This document shows, in pieces, positions 1 through 4,812 of a stretch of DNA of 6,396 nucleotides. The stretch's first letter is position 1. Each line of letters starts with the position of its first letter. The translations under genes were made by a program, and so were the position numbers. A model generated the notes under the pieces. The model was not told the DNA's origin and searched no databases. It was given only the letters and a program-made list of their open reading frames with translations. Origin of the DNA: a bacterium (GTDB taxonomy: Bacteria; Bdellovibrionota_C; UBA2361; SZUA-149); contig QIGM01000536.1 in the NCBI GenBank assembly GCA_003230795.1, forward strand, positions 1-6,396, in the 5' to 3' direction.

Positions 1-350
1 TCGGGTAGTAGTAAATCGATTTCAAACTTTTCTATAAAGCTATAGAGATGGTCAACGAATAGTTCTCTCCAAGTATGGATCCACTTTGTGTCTTCTCTCG
101 TGCGGCATTCTTGATTAAAGAATCCGGTGTGTCGCTCAAGTACTTCTGGGTGTCGGTAAAATGCCTCTGGTACGACCATTGATATTTCATCAGGGCGGTC
201 ACATTGGCCTGCGAAATAAAAACACTTATGCCCCATCGCATCGAGCACATCAGCCCATTTCTGTGTTTCTAGAGAAACACCATCCGTTCCCGCAAAACGA
301 GTGGAAATGAAACCAATGTTATAGGTCGGTTCCGATTTAAGCTGTATCAT
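1..350 (-). CDS. GT-B glycosyltransferase, N-terminal part only (runs off the left edge)
   Basis: An uninterrupted reading frame starts at the ATG at 350-348 and stays open to position 1, giving 116 N-terminal residues. It begins with a Rossmann-type strand (NIGFISTRF, residues 11-19), then TDGVSLETQKWADVL (22-36), MGHKCFYFAGQ (39-49) and, at the visible end, the strand-like EIDLLLP. This is the acceptor-side start of a GT-B (GT4-like) glycosyltransferase; the donor-binding half lies outside the window. It is the fourth gene of the operon, and its start overlaps the phosphatase stop by 14 bases (337-350), so translational coupling is likely. Only a weak AAGG lies about 9 bases upstream. By position next to GpgS and a phosphatase it could add mannose or another sugar to glucosylglycerate, as the Petrotoga mannosylglucosylglycerate enzymes do. 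That substrate is inference; the fold call is fairly secure. Confidence 0.8.
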   Translation of the reverse strand, partial: MIQLKSEPTYNIGFISTRFAGTDGVSLETQKWADVLDAMGHKCFYFAGQCDRPDEISMVVPEAFYRHPEVLERHTGFFNQECRTREDTKWIHTWRELFVDHLYSFIEKFEIDLLLP

Positions 351-924
351 GCTTTTGGACCTTAATTTCTATCACCTCGGTATTCGGTGGAATGTAATCC
401 CAAACCTTTCGAATGTCGATATTTCCGAAATGCACTCGCGCGATTGCGAGCGTAAATCCATGTGCGACTATCGCTATTCGCGAACCAGCCTCATGTCGAT
501 TTATGATGTCTTGTAGGGCGCTAGTGACTCGATTTTTCACTTCTCCTACGGTTTCTCCGCCTGGAGGGGCAATAGAGATAGGATCTTGCGCGCGCTCAGC
601 GAAGCGTTCAGCGTATTTCTTCTTGATATCAGGGAATAGCATACCCTCCCAAACACCTTGATGAATTTCTCTCAATCGCTTGTCATGCTGAATTTCGATG
701 TCACGTGAGCGCACGAGGGGCTCGGCTGTGGAAATAGCCCGTATGAGGTCTGAAGAATAAACCGCGTCTATGCGCTCCGATCGAAGATCTTCTGCAAGAG
801 TCTCAGCCCCACAACGACCGGTATCGTTTAGTTCGACATCGGTTTGGCCGCAGTACCTACCTTCGAGATTCCAGTCAGTTTGCCCGTGTCGGATACAAAG
901 GAGTGTAAGAGTGTCCGCTTTCAT
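337..924 (-). CDS. Histidine phosphatase family protein, probable glucosyl-3-phosphoglycerate phosphatase
   Basis: A 195-residue protein of the phosphoglycerate-mutase-like histidine phosphatase superfamily. All catalytic landmarks are present: the RHG motif at 12-14 with His13 as the phospho-acceptor, Arg62 in YSSDLIRA, the acid Glu86 in LREIHQGVWEG, and the second histidine His155 in AHG. Length is normal for the family and there is no signal peptide, so it is cytosolic. The ATG at 924 is essentially forced: an in-frame TAG lies at 928-930 and RHG is only 11 residues in. The gene therefore truly overlaps the end of the upstream GpgS gene by 50 bases, and no good Shine-Dalgarno sequence is visible, which suggests coupled translation. 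Known glucosyl-3-phosphoglycerate phosphatases of mycobacteria (GpgP, Rv2419c) belong to this superfamily, and the neighbouring GpgS makes their substrate. The family call is firm. The substrate is inferred from context; other small phosphoesters cannot be excluded. Confidence 0.9.
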   Translation of the reverse strand: MKADTLTLLCIRHGQTDWNLEGRYCGQTDVELNDTGRCGAETLAEDLRSERIDAVYSSDLIRAISTAEPLVRSRDIEIQHDKRLREIHQGVWEGMLFPDIKKKYAERFAERAQDPISIAPPGGETVGEVKNRVTSALQDIINRHEAGSRIAIVAHGFTLAIARVHFGNIDIRKVWDYIPPNTEVIEIKVQKHDTA

Positions 925-2803
925 TTGCTACAGCTTGCGCTTCTGATTGCTCTGCATTGATACCGAACTTCTCTTGATACTCTGGTATTTCATTGATTGG
1001 ACGGCGTTCTCGTTCGGCTATTTCTTCAACGTCGAGTGAGAAACCCTCTTCTTCGTATCTAATCAGCTTCATAGTACGGTTTACATCCTCCAGCAAGGTG
1101 CGACCATAGCGTTTTTCCAAACGAGCAAAAAGAGTTTGGATTATCGCAAAAGACATCTTGCTGAGGTTGCGAAGTGACTGATTATTGTGCACTCGTTCAA
1201 TCATATCAACCTGTGCGATTGAAGCGAGCTTATATTTTTCGAATATCTCGATTAGCACCGAAGTTTCAACTCCGTAGCCAGAGGTGAAGGTGACATTCTC
1301 TAGCGCCTCGCGCCGACCGCCATACTCACCGGAGAGCGGCTGAATGATACCCGAGAGTTCAGGATAAAAGAGGTTTAGCAGGGGACGTGCCGTAAGCTCT
1401 GTGACTCGTCCGCCTTTTCCACTCTGTAATCGACCCGAACCGGTTTTAAGAGGACGACGATAGAATCCTTTAACGAATTGAAGGTTCGTGCGCGTCAGTA
1501 GTGGGCCAATCAGTCCTGCAATAAAGCGCGGATGAAAATTACTGACGTCAGTATCACACCAAATTACAATGTCGCCGGACGTGACATACAAGCTCTTCCA
1601 CAGGGCCTCCCCCTTTCCTGGACGTGAGCCATGTTGCGGCAAGATCTCCTGGTGAATGTAGACCGGTAGACCCTTACTTTTCGCTATCTCACGTGTGCTG
1701 TCAGTTGACTGAGAGTCAATCACCACGATTTCATCGATGATGGAGTGATCCTCCATGAAGTTCTTCTTCGCGATATCGATGATCGTGCCGACGGTTTCTT
1801 CTTCATTCAGAGTCGGAAGGGCTAGGCTAATGGTTACTCCGCGTTCTTCCTTCAGTGCCGCTAACTGGTAGAGGTTGCTGAATTCGTCTGAATGAAAAGT
1901 ATTCTCCGCAAACCATTGGTCAACGAGAATCGAAATCGCGCGATTTCCAAGTGAACTTACTTCTACTTTCTCTGGAAGCGCTCGCTTCGTCTTAATCGCA
2001 ATGACTGCAGCTTCGCAGCTTTCAAAAAGGGCATCGGGAATAGTTCCGAAAGAGCTCGCCATCTGAGATGCGTGCGCCGCAGTTCCCATTACAACAATGT
2101 CTTTGCCTTTTGCTGAGCTTAGAATTGAACTAATTCGATCATCACTGAGAACGGTTTGATTGTTGAGTTGGGGGATTTCACTGATCACTTTTTCCAATCC
2201 AGCAAATCCTAACTGTTCTGCTTCAGCCTCAGTCTCATCGGCTCTGTGTAGACGAAGTGTTGTCACCTGAGCATCAAAAGGAGCGGCAAGGGACATACCC
2301 ATTTTGATTGCGCGTTCCGCATGAGGGCCACCTCGCATTGGGACGAGAATATCTTTAGGCTTACTCGGGATAGGTCCTTTGATGACCGCAACGTCACAAG
2401 GTGGGTTTGTCAGTATTTCGCGTGCAGAGAGCTTCAAGGCAGAGAGTTCCTTCGACCAATCGAGGATGAGGAGTTCAATGCTCGGCATACGTTGCAGCAC
2501 GTCTTTGATATCGGCCCATGGCGTGTAGGACACTCGAACTCGAGGTTTCGCGCGCAGCGTCTCTCGGTCACATGCTTCCTGAATCCGCCCTCGAAGATCT
2601 CTTGCAGGCTTTGCACCCTCGCTTAGGTTTTCACCTTCTTCCATCGGGACGATTCCAAGGAGGAGAACCGGTGAAGAATGAGCGAGGAGCCGAGCTGTGG
2701 TAAGTAGCGACTCGATGTCACTTTCCGGCATTATCGGGACAAGTACCTTTGGCTTTGGTCGCTTTGTGCGTTTATTAGTTGTCGCGCCTTTTTTCTCTGT
2801 CAT
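875..2803 (-). CDS. gpgS: Tandem universal-stress-protein domains fused to glucosyl-3-phosphoglycerate synthase
   Basis: A 642-residue fusion. Residues about 18-142 and 149-271 are two Usp-like alpha/beta domains (starts KVLVPI and DILVPM, ends DVAVIKG and AAVIAIK). The first lacks the Usp nucleotide-binding glycines. The second keeps only part of the G-2x-G-9x-G(S/T) motif (G240, then SFGT at 251-254). Residues about 300-600 are a GT81 GpgS domain: LPTLNEEETVG (329-339), DSQSTDST (363-370), RPGKGEALW (394-402), the metal-binding DTD (417-419), GGRVTELTARPLL (464-476), PLSGEY (489-494), GYGVE (509-513) and the probable metal-ligand His539 in RVHNNQSL. The enzyme transfers glucose from an NDP donor to 3-phosphoglycerate, the committed step of glucosylglycerate synthesis. 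Stand-alone GpgS proteins are about 320 residues, so the Usp half is an addition and may be regulatory (inference). The start overlaps the upstream gene by ATGA, with TGGAG 8 bases upstream. Mannosyl-3-phosphoglycerate synthase is a less likely alternative. Confidence 0.92.
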   Translation of the reverse strand: MTEKKGATTNKRTKRPKPKVLVPIMPESDIESLLTTARLLAHSSPVLLLGIVPMEEGENLSEGAKPARDLRGRIQEACDRETLRAKPRVRVSYTPWADIKDVLQRMPSIELLILDWSKELSALKLSAREILTNPPCDVAVIKGPIPSKPKDILVPMRGGPHAERAIKMGMSLAAPFDAQVTTLRLHRADETEAEAEQLGFAGLEKVISEIPQLNNQTVLSDDRISSILSSAKGKDIVVMGTAAHASQMASSFGTIPDALFESCEAAVIAIKTKRALPEKVEVSSLGNRAISILVDQWFAENTFHSDEFSNLYQLAALKEERGVTISLALPTLNEEETVGTIIDIAKKNFMEDHSIIDEIVVIDSQSTDSTREIAKSKGLPVYIHQEILPQHGSRPGKGEALWKSLYVTSGDIVIWCDTDVSNFHPRFIAGLIGPLLTRTNLQFVKGFYRRPLKTGSGRLQSGKGGRVTELTARPLLNLFYPELSGIIQPLSGEYGGRREALENVTFTSGYGVETSVLIEIFEKYKLASIAQVDMIERVHNNQSLRNLSKMSFAIIQTLFARLEKRYGRTLLEDVNRTMKLIRYEEEGFSLDVEEIAERERRPINEIPEYQEKFGINAEQSEAQAVANESGHSYTPLYPTRAN

Positions 2804-4083
2804 GAAGTGATCTCCAATAGAGGGGTGATACGCTGTTGATAAATCGAGCCCCAGTTATAGGTCGCTCGAACTCTATGCCGGAGGGCGTGAGTATCGTCAG
2901 CTGCGAAGCTTGTCGCAATGCGTGCTGCGATATCGTCCGGCGAATCGTTTAGTGAAAAGTAGTTGGCAAGATCTCCCGCAATTTCTTTAAACGGCGGGAT
3001 ATTGCTGCAAAATATTGGTAAGCGAGCGAGCCCGGCCTCAATCACGGGAATACCAAATCCTTCGTCGACACTGGTAAAGAGCAGAGCGTCAGCGAGGCGG
3101 TAAAAATCAGCAATAACCTCGTCTGGTAGAAAAGAGTCCGAAAATTCGCTGAGAAAGTGCGCGATAGCCTGAGGGTATTCTGCCTCTCCAAACCCTTCAC
3201 GTGGAGGTTCGAGGTCGAGTTCCTTACGAAGTGTTCGTAGCTCCTGAAGGTAGACGCTGTTTGATGGGTTATGAGCACCTGGAGGTCCAGTGACAACCAA
3301 TGTCGCTCCCGGCATGAGTTTGCCTAGTTCGTGAGTAATGCGAAGAGCAAATTCGATGTTTTTTCGTCGAGTGATGCGAACAGGCAGAAGAAGCATTGGC
3401 TTTGCCAACAAGGCACGGAAGGAATCACAAAACTCTTGAGTGTAAGCTTCAAACTTATTGAGACGATCAGTGTCTACACCTGAAGGTATTACTCGAATGT
3501 TTTCTTCCGCGGTTCCTGTAAGCTCAACAAACTCCTTTTGCCGTGTTTTGGACACAGCGACATGCGTCATCTTTCCGTGAGGGCAGGCTTGACTCACAAG
3601 GTCCCAGGGTGCGCCGCTGTGGAGTTCGGCGCTATATCGAGCAGCTGTCCCAGCGATATCATGATGCCAGGCGACAATCTCTAAAGAGTCGACCTCTTTG
3701 GCAATGCGCCAAAGCGCTTCTGTTAACATCAAATTCTTAGACATTGTGAAGACGTTGTGTGCGAAGAGAATCTCTACGCCATCAAGAGCTTTTAAAAGTT
3801 GCGACTTGATTTCTTCGACAAGGACTTCGAAATTATCTGGCACATTGCCAACGTCTAGTTGCTGTTTGGCTTGAAGAATTTCTTCTTGTTGGGAATCGAT
3901 GAGCGGGATGGAATAAAAAGGAATTTCCTTCGAGACAGCCTCACCTCGTCCTCCGAGAATGCGTACGGAGTGTCCGTCCTCATTCATGAGGCGAGCGTGA
4001 TGGTTCATCACACTTTCCACGCCTCCCACCACAGGTGGACCGGCGTAATGTAACAAAGCTAGCACCCGAGGACGCTCAGTCAT
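2800..4083 (-). CDS. GT4-family glycosyltransferase, first gene of the operon
   Basis: A 427-residue GT-B glycosyltransferase. Visible landmarks are the N-terminal glycine-rich loop VVGGVESV (18-25), a mid-protein HDIAG, the linker VIPSGVDTDRL (198-208), the donor-side LLPVRITRRKNIE (232-244) with the basic pair typical of GT4, and the E-x7-E motif in EGFGIPVIEAG (Glu341, Glu349), which binds the nucleotide-sugar. No signal peptide or membrane span is seen, so it is probably cytosolic. I chose the ATG at 4083 over an in-frame TTG at 4104 because AGGAG sits 7 bases before the ATG and the TTG would lie upstream of that ribosome site. Its stop overlaps the Usp-GpgS start by 4 bases, tying it to glucosylglycerate metabolism. 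Donor and acceptor are unknown. It might glycosylate glucosylglycerate or make a related glucoside, but nothing in the sequence decides this. Confidence 0.9.
   Translation of the reverse strand: MTERPRVLALLHYAGPPVVGGVESVMNHHARLMNEDGHSVRILGGRGEAVSKEIPFYSIPLIDSQQEEILQAKQQLDVGNVPDNFEVLVEEIKSQLLKALDGVEILFAHNVFTMSKNLMLTEALWRIAKEVDSLEIVAWHHDIAGTAARYSAELHSGAPWDLVSQACPHGKMTHVAVSKTRQKEFVELTGTAEENIRVIPSGVDTDRLNKFEAYTQEFCDSFRALLAKPMLLLPVRITRRKNIEFALRITHELGKLMPGATLVVTGPPGAHNPSNSVYLQELRTLRKELDLEPPREGFGEAEYPQAIAHFLSEFSDSFLPDEVIADFYRLADALLFTSVDEGFGIPVIEAGLARLPIFCSNIPPFKEIAGDLANYFSLNDSPDDIAARIATSFAADDTHALRHRVRATYNWGSIYQQRITPLLEITS
2812..2816 (-). promoter_or_regulatory. Ribosome binding site of the Usp-GpgS gene
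   Basis: On the minus strand TGGAG lies 8 bases before the ATG at 2803. It sits inside the end of the upstream GT4 gene. Together with the ATGA stop/start overlap at 2800-2803 it supports both this start and coupled translation. Confidence 0.6.
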
Positions 4084-4090
4084 GAAGATG

Positions 4091-4095
4091 CTCCT
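4091..4095 (-). promoter_or_regulatory. Ribosome binding site deciding the GT4 start
   Basis: A strong AGGAG on the minus strand, 7 bases before the ATG at 4083. It settles the start in favour of this ATG, because an alternative in-frame TTG at 4102-4104 would place the ribosome site inside the coding region. Confidence 0.75.
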
Positions 4096-4122
4096 ATTAC
4101 CCAAAAATCAATGGTATCACTC

Positions 4123-4148
4123 TGCTGGTTTCAGTGTGGGAACCAGCA
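4123..4148 (-). promoter_or_regulatory. Hairpin in the operon leader or operator-like inverted repeat
   Basis: TGCTGGTT (4123-4130) and AACCAGCA (4141-4148) form a perfect 8-bp stem around a 10-base loop. It lies 40 bases upstream of the GT4 start, between the candidate promoter and the ribosome site. There is no T-run after it on the minus strand, so it is not an intrinsic terminator. It could be a leader hairpin or a repressor site. The inverted repeat is seen directly; its role is unknown. Confidence 0.45.
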
Positions 4149-4179
4149 AGTAACTGATATTACGAACTTATGCGTTCTA

Positions 4180-4202
4180 CCTAAGCGAGGATTTCGATTA
4201 GG
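4180..4202 (-). promoter_or_regulatory. Imperfect inverted repeat in the operon leader
   Basis: CCTAAGCG (4180-4187) pairs with CGATTAGG (4195-4202) with one mismatch around a 7-base loop. With the hairpin at 4123-4148 it would give the operon transcript a structured leader, if transcription starts near 4230. Function unknown. Confidence 0.3.
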
Positions 4203-4229
4203 ATTGCCGCGAGATGCTTCGGAAAAGCA

Positions 4230-4264
4230 CCTATTCTCTATCAAAATAATAGGCTCTTTGTCAA
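4230..4264 (-). promoter_or_regulatory. Candidate promoter of the glycosyltransferase operon with overlapping inverted repeat
   Basis: On the minus strand a perfect TTGACA -35 hexamer (4259-4264) is followed, 17-18 bases on, by a poor -10 (ATAGAG or TAGAGA, about 4235-4241). The inverted repeat CCTATT / AATAGG (4230-4235 and 4248-4253) lies across the spacer and -10 region, where a repressor could sit. A leader of about 145 bases would result. The weak -10 makes the call tentative; a stress sigma factor or activator could compensate, but that is a guess. Confidence 0.25.
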
Positions 4265-4362
4265 ATTTAGAGTAAAACAGTACGGATTGCGGCTTTAGCC
4301 CTAGCTGCCTAGAGTGATTAGAGGTTTTTCAGATAATTTAGATCAGCCAGACAAAATACAGT

Positions 4363-4488
4363 ATATAGTCGTCGCACTTTAAAATTCCCGTTTTTAGGTT
4401 GAACAACGTTCGTTGCTTTAGGCTAAAGCGTAGCCACTTTGATGGAAAAAACCCTGATCGGGTTTTTGCAGTGTCTTGACGACTATAT
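4363..4488. repeat. MITE-like terminal-inverted-repeat element, copy 1
   Basis: The two ends are exact inverted copies of an 11-base core: ATATAGTCGTC (4363-4373) and GACGACTATAT (4478-4488). Similarity continues more loosely inward to CCCG at 4387-4390 and CGGG at 4459-4462, giving terminal repeats of about 28-30 bp. The interior contains small hairpins: CAACG-TT-CGTTG (4404-4415), GCTTTA-GGC-TAAAGC (4415-4429) and AAAAACCC / GGGTTTTT (4447-4467). It has no coding capacity of its own. Ends beginning TATAG are reminiscent of TA-targeting IS630/Tc1-type MITEs such as Correia elements, but the family is inferred by resemblance only. Copy 2 lies inverted at 4635-4773. Confidence 0.6.
4446..4467. 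terminator. Terminator-like hairpin inside repeat copy 1
   Basis: AAAAACCC (4447-4454), loop TGATC and GGGTTTTT (4460-4467) form a perfect 8-bp stem flanked by A and T runs, so it could terminate weakly in either direction. Only three of its pairs are G-C. It lies 3 bases outside the inner inverted repeat and mirrors the hairpin at 4655-4675, so it may simply be part of the repeat. Confidence 0.35.
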
Positions 4489-4652
4489 TCTTTGTCTCTC
4501 CTACGGAGGGTCCGTATCAATCGCCACGGAGGCTCTTTTTTCTAGATGAGTACTCATCTAAGTACGTAATGTTGCCTCGCAACGAACAGAGAAGCCTACG
4601 TGGCGTCTGAACGTTTCCCCGAAGGGGACAAAGAATATAGTCATCAAAACAC
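4471..4652. repeat. Inner inverted repeat (26-bp arms) enclosing a multi-hairpin core
   Basis: Arm 4471-4496 and the reverse complement of 4627-4652 agree at 24 of 26 positions; both contain GACTATATTCTTTGTC exactly. Between them are TACGGA-GGG-TCCGTA (4502-4516); a 13-bp arm pair, 4522-4534 with 4593-4605, with one mismatch; an 18-bp palindrome (4543-4560); GTTGC-CTC-GCAAC (4571-4583); and TCCCC-GAA-GGGGA (4616-4628). The pairings are mutually compatible except for two bases shared by the last hairpin and the outer arm, so the region could fold as one branched RNA. The arms carry the ends of repeat copies 1 and 2 plus 8 flanking bases. It could be an untranslated RNA, a DNA cruciform, an invertible segment or nested mobile elements; the sequence alone does not choose. 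Confidence 0.6.
4543..4560. repeat. 18-bp perfect palindrome
   Basis: TAGATGAGTACTCATCTA reads identically on both strands with no spacer. It sits almost at the centre of the nested inverted-repeat region. It could be a binding site for a dimeric regulator or the tip of a cruciform or RNA hairpin. No adjacent regulator gene is present to favour the first option. Confidence 0.6.
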
Positions 4653-4773
4653 GTGAAAAAGCGTTTAGCTTTTTCTCTACGGAAGGCTGCTGCCAAAGCA
4701 AGGGGCTTTCTCAAATCAAAGTGTTTCCGCTACATTACAATCTATCGGGAATTTCTTTTCATGATGACTATAT
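4635..4773. repeat. MITE-like terminal-inverted-repeat element, copy 2 (inverted relative to copy 1)
   Basis: The ends are ATATAGTCATC (4635-4645) and its exact inverse GATGACTATAT (4763-4773). Read in reverse complement it follows copy 1 in order: terminal core, AAATTCCCG, a TTGCTTT-GG block, AGCC, an A5-hairpin-T5 block, GTGTTTT and the terminal core. It is about 13 bp longer and has diverged. The outer ends of the two copies share CGGGAATTT, eight variable bases, then GAYGACTATAT. Interior hairpins are GAAAAAGC / GCTTTTTC (4655-4675) and AAAGC / GCTTT (4695-4709). It ends 39 bases before mltG, so it probably contributes to that gene's leader or promoter region. Confidence 0.55.
4655..4675. 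terminator. Terminator-like hairpin inside repeat copy 2
   Basis: GAAAAAGC, loop GTTTA and GCTTTTTC form a perfect 8-bp stem with a T-run in the 3' arm and an A-run in the 5' arm. It has the same 8-5-8 layout, and the same distance from the inner inverted repeat, as the hairpin at 4446-4467, but a different inner stem sequence. It has few G-C pairs, so any termination would be weak. Confidence 0.35.
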
Positions 4774-4803
4774 CGTCAAAGACAAAGAGTAATCGAGTAC
4801 CTC

Positions 4804-4808
4804 GGAGA
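4804..4808 (+). promoter_or_regulatory. Ribosome binding site of mltG
   Basis: GGAGA lies 5-8 bases before the ATG at 4813, and an in-frame TGA at 4765-4767 limits any longer start. A small hairpin, CGAG-TAC-CTCG (4794-4804), directly abuts the site and shares its first G. No convincing promoter is visible: TACAAT at 4736-4741 is a possible -10 but has no good -35. Confidence 0.6.
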
Positions 4809-4812
4809 ACTA

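Noticed and set aside
32..250. Minus-strand open frame of 72 residues.
   Set aside because: It is an out-of-frame shadow of the partial glycosyltransferase, which reads through the same DNA with recognisable GT-B motifs.
2321..2703. Open frames of 60-101 residues on both strands inside the Usp region.
   Set aside because: They lie wholly within the well-supported Usp-GpgS gene and show no domain, ribosome site or codon pattern of their own.
4084..4104. TTG start 21 bases upstream of the GT4 ATG.
   Set aside because: The AGGAG ribosome site lies between the TTG and the ATG at the ideal distance from the ATG, and the extra seven residues resemble nothing in the family.
4338..4520. Minus-strand open frame of 60 residues, also containing DDYIL.
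   Set aside because: TTG start and no ribosome site. It crosses repeat copy 1, and DDYIL is the translated repeat core in the same orientation as in the neighbouring frame. The overlap with that frame is by chance.
4517..4714. Minus-strand open frame of 65 residues with CPLRGN / CSLRGN and FDDYIL.
   Set aside because: It starts at TTG without a ribosome site. Its repeated peptide motifs come directly from the DNA hairpins and the inverted-repeat core, and the composition is not protein-like.
4363..4773. CRISPR array or integron attC sites as an explanation of the repeated core.
   Set aside because: The copies alternate in orientation, have unequal spacing and lack a repeat-spacer pattern. 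No GTTRRRY core sites, cas genes or integrase are present.
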